64,000 nucleotides of DNA from assembly GCA_022457065.1 (NCBI GenBank), contig JAJGBQ010000001.1:5394001-5458000 (forward strand), given 5' to 3'. Below, piece by piece: positions 42,423 through 53,945 of the stretch. Each line of letters begins with the position of its first letter. Within the stretch, counting starts at the first letter, position 1. The notes beneath the pieces were generated by a model that was given only the letters and a program-made list of their open reading frames with translations, made no database searches and had not been told where the DNA came from. The position numbers were made by a program, and so were the translations under genes. Origin of the DNA: Curvularia sp. ZM96 (lineage: Eukaryota; Ascomycota; Dothideomycetes; Pleosporales; Pleosporaceae).

Positions 42423-43073
42423 GGCAGGTGACTATAGCAGAGAGAAGAATGTGAGCAGTGTAGTGTACAATGATGATGTATGGTCGGAAATGGCCGTGCG
42501 ACCTGTATCCAAAGTTCTATTCTTCAAGATCGGGGCTATGGGATCGTGTAGTATACAATTGAAAAGGATATCAAAGACATGGTCGCATCAAGGATGAGCA
42601 AGCAAGCGGAAATAGTAGCACTTTTTGGGTGGCGGGCTACGGCCACCATGTTCATCGCGCCGCGGACGCCCGCATCATACTACAAGTGCCGAAGCAATGG
42701 GTCCCCAATGTTAGGCGAAATCTTCCGTAGTGGTAGTGGATCCAGGGTACTATCCGGTTGTCAAATGCGGTAGACGGCTAGGCTCCTCTGTTTAGCCTAT
42801 CAAGATGCGAAAGACTCCGCAGCTGACAGAGGCGCCACCCCCTTCGATTTGTCGACTCCACAACTCCACATCAGTCCCCACTATGTACGTGCTTCTCACG
42901 ATCTTGCGACCGCAGAGCATCATCCCCGCAGTGACCCCGGTAAATGGCTCGGCATTTTTTTCCCGCGTTATACAGTCGGGATCCACGTGGGTACGGAGAT
43001 GCCTGTGCCGCAGGCTGAAGGGTAGTTACTGTGGGAGATGCAGTTGGTGTTATTGATGCGTTAGCATCCGAAG
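42423..43073. other. Intergenic region upstream of the monooxygenase
   Basis: The 651 bp hold the monooxygenase promoter and the 3' flank of the LisH/WD40 gene (both minus strand). No gene or repeat was recognised. Confidence 0.5.
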
Positions 43074-45007
43074 CTACCTAGGTACCGTAATAATCGCAAT
43101 CTATAACGACAGTATTAATGCATGAACGCTATCAACATTGGGAGGCCTGACTTACCTGATTTCCAAGGGCAATTGATAACCGGGAGCTGTCTGGATCCCA
43201 GCCGAGACTAAACTCGCCGTCTATCCCGGGATTCCATTTATCGCTTGGCCATTCGCTGGCTCGCCATGTTGCTACCGGGACGTCTCTTTTCTCGGCATCC
43301 CATACAGTAACGGCATCTGGACCTGCTGCTGCCAAAAGCACTCCATCCGGCGAGAAGGCGATTTTGAAGGCCTGTGTCCCATCGGTGGTAGGCAGGGATT
43401 TGATGCATTTGAATGGCTCATTCGCATCCCATATCCGCGCCGCGCCAGACATGGAGCTGGTTGCAAGCAGCACCGAAGACGAAGAGGAACCATTGCTAAG
43501 TTGCTTGGCAGCTGGCGTCGGACGGAATGCCAGGTCGGTAGCATATTCGTCAGGGTACTCGTGAGTTTGCAATTGGATCGAGTCATTGGGATGAAGAATG
43601 CCCAGGAAGTTTTTCTGGTCTTCCAGTCCAAGCACAGCGATAATGCCAGACGCAGGATCGTGCTTGACCGTTTCCCATTGTATATGGGTATCCAGCGTCC
43701 GCTGGGTAGTTAGTGTATCGGTCACTTCGTATATCTTGAACAGCTTGATGCCACAAACGACAAAGGCCGAGTCGCTAATCCACTGGGCGTCTAGAATGGC
43801 TGTTTCTGTAAACTCGGTCCATGTTGGGATGGAGTCGCTGTCGTTTTTCCACACTTTGATGGAGCCCTTCTCTCCATCTGTCGAGATGGACAGTAGCAAC
43901 TTGCGCTCCGAGTTCCAGCGAAGCGTGTTGATAAGGCCTGCAGTCGACGAAATGACATTTGAGGCGGTACCGCCCTCGGTCAACTTGATGAGCTTGTCCA
44001 TCATCATTTTTTCGCCTACCTCATTGGAACATTGCTCACGGGCGGAAACAGTTAGTTCATCCTCAGAATGCCAGCACAGAGCGGTGATGTCAAAGTTCTC
44101 AACTGGCAGAGTCATATCGAGAGTATGGATAGGTGGGGGTTGTTCCTGGCTGGTGGCCTTGCTAACGACGTGGACCTGGAGGAGAGACTTTCCTGCTGCA
44201 AGCAATACAGGCGATTCAATGGGGCCCCAAAGCGTGTGCTGGACCAGTTTTTCGGGATTGGCATGGCGGGGAACAAAAACGGTGCCTGGGGTAAGATCTG
44301 CAACGGCAACGGCGTCTGTCTGAATCTCTGCATCTTGACCTATGCTAAGCGTGGAAAGCGGTATCTCGGCGACTGTGAGAGACTCGGCCTCGGAGACGAC
44401 GGGCTCTGAGTCGGCCCTCAGGCTATTAGGGACATGCGGCGCGCCATTCTGTTCAATGTCCATAGCATCTCCGTTGACCTGGGGTTCTGGACGCGGCTCG
44501 ACGCCGTTGGTGGTCTTTGCCTTCTTGCGCTTGAGCGTCTTCTTGGGTGGGGGCTCTTGAATGGCGCCGTTCGCTTCGGTCGCGAGCTCGTGGGCGGGAA
44601 TGCCCTTATCGAGGGTCAAGAGGCTGCCATTGCGCGTGTAGGGCCGGCCATGATCAGAGCCAAACCGGTATCGTGGCGCCGTCTGGGAGAGTTAGCCTGG
44701 GCGCAGTGCGAGGATACAGATGCAGATGCGACGTACGTTACAAGCCTCGGCGCGCAACTGATCGAAGCACATGCCGTCCTGTACAAGGCGGACAAGGGCA
44801 TGGGGCTCGATGTTGGAGGCGAATGGGAGCGTGTCCGGGTCGCGGATCCAGCATCGCGAGAGGTGGAGGGCAGCGTTACCGAAGCCAGCTTCTTGAAGGT
44901 ATCGCCATACTAGACCACGCGTCAGAGATGCAGGCCAATGGAGGAGCGCCGGGCCGGGGAAAGGTACCAAGATAGTTGATCGCGTTGCTGCTCAGAGTCT
45001 CCGCCAT
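43074..45007 (-). CDS. LisH-WD40 protein, TBL1/Sif2-like corepressor subunit
   Basis: Exons 45007-44968, 44909-44737, 44682-43156 and 43100-43074 join to 588 residues. The first two exons encode a LisH motif (INYLVWRYLQEAGFGNAALHL, about residues 10-30), needed for dimerisation in TBL1/Sif2 proteins. A basic, Lys-rich linker follows (KKTLKRKKAK, a likely nuclear signal), then a WD40 propeller from about residue 170 to the end. The 27-nt last exon supplies the final strand IAIITVP, which the propeller needs. Relatives sit in Set3C/HDAC corepressor complexes. It shares a 266-bp divergent promoter with the TMEM115-like gene. Confidence 0.88.
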
Positions 45008-45273
45008 GGCGCATTATGCGAGCGCTGCATGCGCCTCGGGCTGGGTGGGCTGGGTGGGGTGGTGGTGATGCTTGGGTGAGCTTCGACGGTCGGATGCGAT
45101 GTGGACGAACTCGAATGCATATGTTCGGATGGAAGATGCAGCCTGGCTTGGTCCCCACACCAACTAGTCGTCCGAGCGCGCCGATCACAGCGCCCAGCAC
45201 ATCGATTCACACCCACACCCACTGCTCTCCAGCAAACAACACCACAACCGCCCGTCGACGACGCCCCGGCGCC
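45008..45273. promoter_or_regulatory. Short bidirectional promoter
   Basis: Only 266 bp separate the start codons of the LisH/WD40 gene (minus) and the TMEM115-like gene (plus). No TATA box is evident. C/A-rich leader sequence precedes the plus-strand start. Confidence 0.6.
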
Positions 45274-46433
45274 ATGGCCCGCATCAACCTCCCGCCGCTC
45301 ACCCGGGGCATCCTCGCCGCCCTCGTCTTGCTCACCCTGCTCAACTTTGCGCTGCGTCCAAACGCCAACTGGGTCGAAAAGGTCGAGAAGCCGCTGATAG
45401 GCGTGGGCAACGGCGTGCCCTGGCTGACTATTGTGCCTCGTTTCTCCGTGCCCTGGTATCCCTGGGTCTTCGCAGTGGCGACCGTCGTCGAGCAGAATCT
45501 CCTCGGCCTCATTACCACCGGGCTTACCCTCTTCTATGGCGGGCGCTACCTTGAGAGAGCGTGGGGATCGCATGAGTTCACAAAGTTCATGTTGTTTGTC
45601 GCCATGATCCCGAACCTCCTGACCTACCTGCTGTACCTCGTCGGCTATCTCCTCACGAGCAAAGGCGCTCTCATGTGCGTCTCCTTGCTTCCTCTTGAGA
45701 CCTTGCGCTGACGCAGTCCAGCCACACCACTATCTCTGGCGGCATTGCCATTCAAGCCGGCTTCCTCGTTTCGTTTAAACAGCTCGTTCCCGAACATACG
45801 GTAGCCATTGCCAAAGGCCTCATTCGCATGCGCGTCAAGCACTTCCCCGCCATCTTCTTGCTCACAAATACAATTTCTGGCCTAATACTGGGTACCGAGA
45901 CAGCCATGTTCCTGGCATACTTCGGCTTCATGACTGCGTGGGTTTACCTTAGGTTTTATCGTCTGAGCCCATCCCTCTCGTCCACTGCAACGGGAGACGG
46001 GTCCGTCATTCGTGGAGATGCTTCCGATACTTTCAGCTTCGCCCACTTCTTTCCTGAGCCATTACAAACACCCATTGGTGCCTTTGCAGACGGCGTCTAC
46101 AATATGCTGGTATCCCTTCAAGTCTGCACACCGTTCTCGGATCAAGACATCGATGCCGGTAATGAACAGGCAACGGCCCGTGCCGAAGGTGGTCTTCCCA
46201 GCATCATGAACCCCAACAGTCGAGGCGGCCGTGGTGGGGCAACACGTGCGGAAGCGGAGAGGAGAAGGGCGTTGGCTCTTGAGGCACTAAATCAAAGGCT
46301 GAACGCCGCAGCATCCCGTGGTCCAAGTTCTGCTGCGCCAGCTACCGTTTCAGTGTCTGGGCCGTCAGAATCACTCGGAGAGACAAACTACGAACCCGAT
46401 CGACCCGAAGTTTCGCAAAGACCAGCAGCTTAG
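45274..46433 (+). CDS. TMEM115-like (DUF1751) rhomboid-fold membrane protein
   Basis: Exons 45274-45674 and 45722-46433 join across a 47-nt intron to 370 residues. Six or so hydrophobic segments occupy about residues 8-230. The segments GLTLFYGGRYLERAWGS and HTTISGGIAIQAGFLVSFKQLVPEH match the DUF1751/TMEM115 family, which has a rhomboid-like fold without the protease Ser-His pair. Human TMEM115 sits in the Golgi and affects retrograde transport; a Golgi role here is inference from family. The C-terminal 120 residues are hydrophilic, Ala/Arg/Ser-rich and probably cytosolic. Confidence 0.9.
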
Positions 46434-46774
46434 TAGAGTTACTGCTAGAATTAGACCAAAATATATCACCCTCGTAGGAGCTACAGCTGTCCACTATCAC
46501 TGTCGGACCTGAGCAAGCTTCCCTGGACTACCCGGGACTGTTGATTTGTTCAGATTCAATGCACTAGATCGGCGTCGAGGCTCTTTGTTGCATGCGATCT
46601 GTGGCATATTTGCATTGTTTGGAGGACCAGAAATGGCGCGCCCTTTAGATTGAGAGAATCTCTGTGCGTTCTTTATGCCCGATTGACAGTTGTCAACGTT
46701 GGATGTTGGATCATCGCGCCCACGGTTAGAATCTGTTCAAGCCTGTATTTCCCACAGTGAGACGGTGAGTAACC

Positions 46775-46799
46775 CACGTGTATGTAGAACGGTCACGTG
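46775..46799. promoter_or_regulatory. Paired CACGTG E-boxes
   Basis: Two perfect CACGTG hexamers start 19 bp apart. They match sites for bHLH regulators (Cbf1/Pho4 class in yeast). Function here is untested. Confidence 0.45.
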
Positions 46800-47267
46800 C
46801 TGCGACCGTTTTTCGGCTGACAGGAGACGGCGGGTTAGCCCATTGCGGCCGAGGTGACTGTACGCGGTAGACTATGCGCTCAAGGAAACGTGTTCGTTAC
46901 AACCGTTGCAAGAATTGTCGTGGGCTGCGCGCGCATAGTAGACTTTCTTTAGCTTTTTTCTACCACAGGCTCAACCTTCTTTCCGCAATCTTGTGTGTTG
47001 TGCTATCCAGCAGCAAAGTGTGGGGTTTGGGGTGCGCGGTCGCCGCCAAGGCCGAAAGTGCGGAAGTGCAAGTGCGGCGAGCGAGAAAAAATTGTTTATC
47101 ATGCTCTCCCTCCCCACTAGGTCGCTCTTACTTTCCAATAACCATGAGCTCGCACGCCTTCACCAGCACCAAACGGGACAAGAAACCCGCCACGACACCC
47201 CGCAGACGACGACGACCTCCCCATTGATCGTGCTCCTGCCACAGTCCAAGCATTTTCACTGTACAAG

Positions 47268-47273
47268 TGACTC
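47268..47273 (+). promoter_or_regulatory. TGACTC site (Gcn4/Cpc1 or Bas1 type)
   Basis: TGACTC lies 347 bp upstream of the ade4 start. Yeast purine genes are controlled by Bas1/Gcn4 through this hexamer. One hexamer could also occur by chance. Confidence 0.4.
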
Positions 47274-47614
47274 GCTCGGCTCGTTTTCTCGACCACATCC
47301 TATTCTATTGTATCGCTCTTGAGGGAGTTGATATACCGACTGACCTTCTGTACGGTTGTGTAGAAAGTCTACCAGGGTATGTGGTTGCCATTTTTCACTC
47401 CATCCATCCCTGTCACTATGATGATCTCGTCATTATTATAAAAGATGTTAGACTTGCGATCACCCATGAGCGCACTAGGACTTGCTGAGAGACAAACCCC
47501 GCCTTCACTGTGTTTTTTTTTCGCGTCTTCGGGAAAGTACCGCAACTGACGCGTTTTAGTAAACGATCTTAAAAACATACCTCGACTATCCTCACACCCT
47601 ACTTTCGTGTCAAG

Positions 47615-49488
47615 ATGTGTGGTATCATTGCCGTAATCCACGGCGACCCCAAGTCGCAATCCGCATCTGTCGAAGTCCACGATGCCCTCTATCTCCTCCA
47701 ACATCGCGGGCAAGATGCTGCTGGTATAGTTAGTTGCAGCGCTGGTGGTCGTTTCCATCAGTGCAAGGGCAATGGCATGGCCTCCAAGGTCTTCCAGGAT
47801 GGTGCTCGTGTTTCCGACCTCCCAGGCTTCATGGGGCTTGGCCATCTTCGATACCCCACAGCTGGCAGCAGCGCAAACTCTGAGGCTCAGCCGTTTTACG
47901 TGAACAGCCCCTACGGTATCTGCATGACCCACAATGGCAACCTCATCAACGCCCCCGCACTACGCCAGCGACTTGACCACGAGGCCCATAGGCACATCAA
48001 CACCGAGAGTGACAGTGAGCTCATGCTGAACATTTTCGCCGATGAGCTCAATGAGACCGGTAAGGCACGTATCAATGCCGATGACTGCTTTGCGGCATTG
48101 GAGAGGATGTACAAGCTGTGCACTGGTGGATGGGCATGTACTGCTATGCTCGCTGGTACGTAGACCATAACCCAAGACAACATGCCCCCTAGAAGTGCAG
48201 AGATGCTGATTATGCCTAGGATTCGGACTGATTGGCTTCCGCGACCCGTATGGCATTCGCCCCATGGTCCTTGGATCCCGAAGATCGCAGGACGGCCACA
48301 GCATGGACTACATGATGGCTTCTGAAAGTGTAGCGCTTGTCCAGTGTGGCTACAAAGACTTTCAGGACATTTTGCCTGGTCAAGCCGTCATTATCGAAAA
48401 GGGCAAGGAGCCAGTCTTTCGACAAGTCGCCAAGCAGGAATCGTACACGCCGGATATCTTCGAGTACGTTTACTTCGCTCGACCAGACTCTGTCATTGAT
48501 GGTATCGATGTGGATGAGAGCCGACGCAACATGGGTTTTACGCTCGCGGAGACGATCAAGAAGCAGCTGGGCCCTGAGAAGATGGCTGAAATTGATGTCG
48601 TAATGCCGATTCCCGAGACGGCCATCACGTCGGCTTTGTGCGTCGCCGAAGCCCTCGAGAAGCCTTATGTACAGGGCTTCGTTAAGAACCGCTACATCTT
48701 CCGCACATTCATCATGCCATCGCAGAAATTGCGACAGAAGGGTGTCCGGGCGAAGCTCAACCCCATGAAGAAGAAGTTTGACGGCAAGAATGTCTTGCTG
48801 GTCGACGATTCAATTGTGCGCGGCACTACATCGCGTGAGATTGTACTGATGGCGCGTGAGGCTGGCGCCAAGAAGGTCTACTTTACCTCATGTGCGCCGC
48901 CCATCACCAACGCCCACATCTACGGTATCGATCTAGCCTCTTCTTCAGAACTCATTGCCCACCACCGCGACTCGACAGCCATTGCCCAGCACATTGGTGC
49001 CGATGATGTCGTTTACCAGAAGCTTGAGGATCTCGAAAGCGCATGCGCGCGTCTATCTCCACGAGATCCGGCAACGCAAAAGTTCGAGGTGGGCGTCTTC
49101 TGTGGCAAGTATGTTACACCCGTAGACGACGGCTACTTTGAGCACCTTGAACAGGTTCGAGGCGAAACCCGAAAACAGAAAGTCATGGAGAAAGCACGTG
49201 AGGCGGTTGTTCACGGCACAGCCAACCCACAGCAAATCCGCATGGCTGCCAAGGGTGTCGTAAGTTCCAACTGAAATCCTAGTTCAAACTCCTCCGTGTG
49301 ACTAACGGGTATTACAGGAAGTCGACCAACACGGCAATGTCATCCCGTCAGATGGTGGCGCTGGATCACCCGATCGGCAGCAGACAAACGGCAGTAACGG
49401 TTCTGCGACTGACGCCAATAATAGCCAAGAGCGTCGGGTTACCAGTAGTCAGGATATTAGTCTACACAACATGAACGACTTCAACTAG
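47615..49488 (+). CDS. ade4: Amidophosphoribosyltransferase (glutamine PRPP amidotransferase)
   Basis: Exons 47615-48155, 48220-49259 and 49318-49488 join to 583 residues. Met is followed by Cys2, the Ntn glutaminase nucleophile (MCGIIAVIHG). LLQHRGQDAAGI, GHLRYPTAGSS and THNGNLIN complete the glutamine site. The phosphoribosyltransferase domain carries the PRPP loop LLVDDSIVRGTT at about residues 371-382. The enzyme makes phosphoribosylamine, the first committed step of purine synthesis, in the cytosol. The last exon adds a hydrophilic Gly/Ser/Asn-rich tail of 57 codons typical of fungal forms. The upstream TGACTC site is consistent with amino-acid/purine control. Confidence 0.97.
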
Positions 49489-50680
49489 ATGGTGTTGGTA
49501 CAGGGCTGAATACCTTTTGTGGTTACTAGTGGGCCACTAACCATCTCGTCGGGTGACCAACCGGGGCGGCTTTCTCTTTTATGCGATATGAAAAGTTACG
49601 ACTGAGATGATTTTAGAGGTTCATAGAAAAGACTTGAAAGAAGGTGCAAAGCCTTTTGCACTAAGTCTATGGTGAGATTGAGTGTGAGCAGTTGCTCGCA
49701 CTCTCTCCCTTGGGATATAATCCAACAGTTGTTCACACAAGCCTCTGATCTAGGCCCGTCCGCCGGGTGTTCCCGTCTCATTGGTGCATGCATATGTACG
49801 TACCCCGTTTCGGACGCGTCTTACAGGCTGCAGCCCGAGCTCCCGGATGCGGGTGGACTTTCCATGGGAACTGCGCCTCCATGTACCTTGATTCTCGAAT
49901 AGTTCTTTTCTCACATTAGGCCATATCCCTGCCAACTCATTACAACAATTTCGTGTAACATATTTGGTATCTGTGAGATCTCCATCTTGCGACCTACACG
50001 AATGGGATAGGCACCCTTAGGGCCACCCTCTTGACATTCCACTGATGTTTTCTTGACACATCATGAATGTTGGCACTTATTCATCGCCACTGAGGAATTG
50101 GCTTACAGTAGACGCCTCTCAGCCCAACATATTCGCCCTTTCCTCAAGCAGTAATTTTCGCTTGCGCGCCGAAGTTTGCAGTGGCGGCTCGTCAGTCGTC
50201 TTCCCTCCCAGGATCCAATCCCAAGAATGCTCATGTCCAAACGTCTATGCGTCGTCATAATCTGAGACCGGCAAACATCAGAATGTCTCTCCCTATGATC
50301 TCGTTGGTAAGAGGCCTGCTTACAAGGTTGTAGCCACTGCGTCAGGCGCCTGCGCACTGCACCCCCACACTGCACTTATGTAAGTACTATTCCGCGACGG
50401 GGCATTGCCATTGAATGCACCCAACAAAACTGTAAGCCCATCAGATCGGGACTGTGAACTAGACTTCGTATTCTACACACCACTTGCAAGCCACGGCAGA
50501 CTTTGGGACAGAGCCGCTTTCGAAGCATAGAAGCGACGGTGATGGTCTGACGGGAGTTGGGAAAATGGGGTATAAAAGGGCCTTGGGAGGACAGTGAAAA
50601 AGGAACAGAACAGGACACAGACTCAGTTCACTACAATCACTTCTCTCGTCTTACCAAACTCACCCGACACCAAATTCAAA
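49489..50680. other. Intergenic region of 1.2 kb before a small secreted protein gene
   Basis: It holds the ade4 3' flank and the promoter of the next gene, including a TATA box at 50571-50577. Short frames on both strands lack features. No other gene was seen. Confidence 0.5.
50571..50577 (+). promoter_or_regulatory. TATA box of small secreted protein gene
   Basis: TATAAAA sits 110 bp upstream of the start codon at 50681, within GGGGTATAAAAGGG. This is a strong core promoter match for a highly inducible gene. Confidence 0.65.
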
Positions 50681-51168
50681 ATGCAGTTCACCACCGCCGT
50701 TGCCGCTCTCGCCATCATGGCTTCTTCTGCTTTTGCGCAGATTCAGATTGAGAACATTGCTTCTTGTGCGTCTCCTCCACAACCTCCTCCTCTCTCTCTC
50801 TAGAAGAACCTGTCCTTTCGCCATTCGAATCCCTAACGTAACTCCAGTCGAAACCTACTCCAATCCCAGCTGCTCGCCGCCTGCCTCTCAGAACCAAAAC
50901 ATCAATAGCAACACTTGCTACTTCCTGCCCCAGCAGAGCGCCAAAGTTTTTTACTTGGAGAAGCAGAGGGCTAACTGCCAGAGTAAGTTGTCACCATATC
51001 CCTTTAGTGTTTTCTTTTGCGGTTACAGGTGGACTCATACGAGATCCAATAGTCCAGTTCTTTGTTTCAGGAGACTGCTCGGGTACGCCCTCCGACACTA
51101 TTACCCAGGCTCCTAGCGCCTGCTTGGATGTTTCAAGCAAGTTCTCGTACAAGGCCATTTGCTCTTAG
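50681..51168 (+). CDS. Small secreted cysteine-rich protein (105 aa)
   Basis: Three exons (50681-50765, 50848-50982, 51071-51168) join to 105 residues; single-frame ORF calling misses the gene. The first exon encodes a signal peptide (about residues 1-19, ending in SSAFA). The mature part has six cysteines in SC, TC, NC, DC, AC and a final IC, enough for three disulfides, and ends in KAICS. No known domain was recognised. Size, secretion and cysteine content fit an effector-like or cell-surface protein. The introns of 82 and 88 nt have GTGCGT and GTAAGT donors. A clear TATA box precedes it. Function unknown. Confidence 0.8.
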
Positions 51169-51906
51169 AAGACTTGCGGCTTTGATAGATAGTTTTTGAC
51201 CATTTATGGATGAATAGACGGGAGAGGTGGTGGAGCTGGCAACAGCAGGGTAAGCGGGGTGAAGAGGGATGATGGGGAAGATGGACGGTCTTTATCTTTT
51301 GAGAGGGTTCTGTATGTATTCTGGAAACTTGAGACTCTGCTTCGTCATGTTCAACACATGGCAAGTGGGAGTTGAGAGGCGATGGCTAGACAGAATCTAG
51401 GGATTGCTTGTTATGGTTATGGTGTTTTGGTTTGAGTGACTGTTGATTATGTGATTGACGTGAGGGTTTGGTGAGTAAAACTCCAAAACTATGTTTTTTT
51501 CCCTCTAAACCATCTTTGTATGCCGGTGTTATAGCTGAGAATTCTTTTTGGATCGTTCAGTAGAAGACAATCCCCTAGCCTGTATATGGAATAAAAGTAT
51601 CAACATCAAGCAAAAAAGATATAACTACTGGTATCATAAGAAAAGAAAGAGACCGACAAACGAACAAGAAAATTCTAATGTAGTGTTGCACTCAAATATT
51701 TTTGTATCCCTATTTTTTCTGCAGGTTGTCGAGTATCTCTAGGTCTCTTGATGTTCGAAAGTGGCTGCTGGCGACCAACCCCCACTACGCGGCTGCCCCA
51801 CCAAAACTTCGGCGCGTCGCGTCCTCCCATTATCTTGCTGTCACCCCTTCACTTACACAATCCCCTGACGCGAACTAATAAATACGCCTGTTATCCAAAC
51901 GTCGCA
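51169..51906. other. Intergenic region of 0.7 kb
   Basis: AT-rich DNA between the small secreted protein and Ctf8 genes. The Ctf8 frame is open upstream to 51748, but this extension lacks conservation signs. No gene was seen. Confidence 0.5.
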
Positions 51907-52383
51907 ATGCCCTCGATACCTATACATGTTGCATCTCCCTCAGCAGTACGCTCGCACACCGAGAATCCTCTGCCCCAGCTGCTTCACACACCCTCTGGTC
52001 TAGGCCTTCTTGAGATACAAGGCACAGTTCACTTTCCTGCGTCCTCTGCTCAGTCCTCTACGCAGATCGGGAAACTCGTCTTCCCATACTACAACCCTGA
52101 CATCAACGACCCTAGCGACACGAAATGGATGAAGCGTGTATACATGTACGTTGGCAAGGGACAGAGGATGACGGGCGAGTGCAAGAAGCTGGCCAAGCCA
52201 ATTGCTATCATACGTAAAAAGGAGAGGGAAGCTGGTGAGGACGTGGATATGGGGGGTACAGGAGCTGAGAATGAGGATGGGGCGGGCAAAGATGAGGAGT
52301 TGGAGATTGTCGAGGTGGTCAAGTATAGGATCGTCTTCTCTGCCAGACCAGAACCGATTTCCGGCGTCGCTGAGGCATCATGA
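51907..52383 (+). CDS. ctf8: Chromosome transmission fidelity protein 8 (RFC-Ctf18 complex subunit)
   Basis: A single exon of 158 residues from the Met at 51907 (MPSIPIHV). The Ctf8 pattern is clear: GLGLLEIQGTVHFP near the start, VYMYVGKGQRMTGECKKLAKPIAIIRK in the middle and ELEIVEVVKYRIVFSARPEP at the end. An acidic Gly/Glu/Asp insert separates the last two blocks. Ctf8 and Dcc1 bind the C-terminus of Ctf18 to form the alternative PCNA loader for sister-chromatid cohesion in the nucleus. The upstream in-frame extension to 51748 is less likely because family members start near the chosen Met. Confidence 0.9.
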   Translation: MPSIPIHVASPSAVRSHTENPLPQLLHTPSGLGLLEIQGTVHFPASSAQSSTQIGKLVFPYYNPDINDPSDTKWMKRVYMYVGKGQRMTGECKKLAKPIAIIRKKEREAGEDVDMGGTGAENEDGAGKDEELEIVEVVKYRIVFSARPEPISGVAEAS

Positions 52384-53107
52384 AATGTCGCGCGCTGCTT
52401 GTTGGTTTTTGCAGAGCGTAATATGCGATTTAGCGATTGTGAATGCGGCGAAACACTTGATTCACAAATCCGACGAAAACCAGAATTGCATCTGCGAAGA
52501 TGATGCATTCTATCAGCCCCTCGAATCGCGTTTTGACTACGTCAATCTGGCCTAAGCCGACCTTCGACGACCAGGCCAGAAAGATTCGCCCGTCCGCCTG
52601 GATCAATTACCAGAGACCTGTTCTGACGGTACCTGCTTGTACCCGCGGACCTGGTCGCGAAGTTGCGTTCGGTCCTTGGTGATTTCCAGAAGCGATACAG
52701 AATGTCGTGAAACAGGGTTACCTAAATTGTACCCAGGTCGACAGGCTATCTGTATCATCCTGCCGAACTCAAGCATAAAGATCAGCCAGTAGAGTTTGAG
52801 TATTGTAATCAAGCAATTTAAGGCTGCGCAAGCATATTGCTACCCTAGTCTTGTCTCGGCGTCCGGCCTTGTCTTGCAGACATGGGGCCTACTTTATCCA
52901 CTTTACGCGGCGGTCACGGTCCGACGTGTAAATGGTATGCGCACTGTTAGCTAGCATCACATGGCGCACCTTTAGATCGCTGTCTAGAACCTACAGCAGT
53001 ATAAATATCATACTTAAATCCTCGTGTGTGCTTCAACGACTACCAGGCAGAGAGCGTGCTGTGTTTCTACAAGTCACTATCCACTTGTTGCTACAGGCGG
53101 ATCCAGA
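52384..53107. other. Intergenic region upstream of CBM1 protein gene
   Basis: It holds the Ctf8 3' flank and the CBM1-gene promoter with a TATAAATA element at 53000-53007. No gene was seen. Confidence 0.5.
53000..53007 (+). promoter_or_regulatory. TATA box of CBM1 protein gene
   Basis: TATAAATA lies about 108 bp upstream of the start codon at 53108, the same spacing as in the other secreted-protein gene at 50681. Confidence 0.6.
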
Positions 53108-53945
53108 ATGTATTACACAACCACTTTTCTAGCTTTACTAGCCAGTACAGCATCTGCTGCTGCTGTCGGTGACTGGCAACAATGTATGCTCGATGCACCT
53201 GTTTTGGTACATGCACTAACTTTAGCATAGGCGGTGGCATCAACTGGACTGGTGGAACAACATGCAACTCTGGTTCTGGGTGTGTCAAGATAAAGTACGA
53301 TGTCCATTTCTCAAACTTCGAGAGCAACTTCTCATCATCTCTAGTGATTACTACTCCCAGTGCCAGCCCGGGGCAGCCCCTGCACCAGAACCAGAACCCA
53401 CACCTACCATAACCGCTCCTAGTGAGCCTGCTCCAAGCGACCCAGCCGTCAGCAGCACACCTGCCGGCAGCGGGCCAGGAAAAACACTTCAAAGCGGTTA
53501 CTACTGGATCCGCGCCGTTGCAGCGCCTAACTTCCACAAGTACATGCAGACGAAGCCACTCTACTCAACCGGCGCCGCACTTCTAGGCGACTACACCACC
53601 GCCGGCCAATTCCAAGTCGTCGACGGCCAACTCGTACAACTCGTGTCTGCGCCGGGGCAGCCCGTCAAACTTCTCTACGCCAATGTCGCCGAGGAGCGCT
53701 CCATCAACAACATGTCTCTTGCCGTGACCTTCTCCGAGAGCAAGAATACGTACGGCACGTTTGCTTGGGGTGGGGATGATCTACAATGGAGCGTTGGGGG
53801 TGTGAATAGACCGAATAAGAGCGCGTGGTATGTTTGTACCGGCCAGAAGATGTACATCAATCTGGGGAACTATTTGTACCAGACGCCGAGTGGGTGCGCG
53901 GATCAGACAATTCATTATTACAACGACAAGACCGCGAATAGCTAG
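53108..53945 (+). CDS. Secreted CBM1 protein with a C-terminal domain of unknown function
   Basis: Three exons (53108-53183, 53231-53294, 53345-53945) join to 246 residues. A signal peptide covers about residues 1-18. Splicing builds a fungal cellulose-binding module right after it: WQQCGG, then GGTTCNSGSGCV and the closing YYSQCQPG, with the conserved Cys and aromatic residues. A Pro/Glu/Thr/Ser linker (APEPEPTPT) follows. The C-terminal 150 residues start with GYYWIRAVAAPNFHKYMQT and end with GCADQTIHYYNDK; I recognise no catalytic family there. The protein probably binds plant cell-wall cellulose. Whether the last domain is an enzyme, a second binding module or a structural part is open. 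Confidence 0.85.

Larger units (their letters stand above)
46434..47614. promoter_or_regulatory. ade4 upstream region
   Basis: The 1.18 kb hold the 3' flank of the TMEM115-like gene and a long ade4 promoter. Two CACGTG boxes lie at 46775-46780 and 46794-46799, an inverted repeat TTGACA-GT-TGTCAA at 46683-46696, and TGACTC at 47268-47273. A short ATG-initiated frame at 47143-47226 could act as an upstream reading frame. No other gene is supported. Confidence 0.5.

Noticed and set aside
43021..43073. Further terminal exon of the LisH/WD40 gene via a GTAGCT donor
   Set aside because: The final propeller strand is already complete before the TAG at 43074-43076, so an extra exon is unnecessary.
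47143..47226. Short ATG frame upstream of ade4, basic and Thr/Pro/Arg-rich
   Set aside because: Too short and featureless to call as a gene; at most an upstream reading frame.
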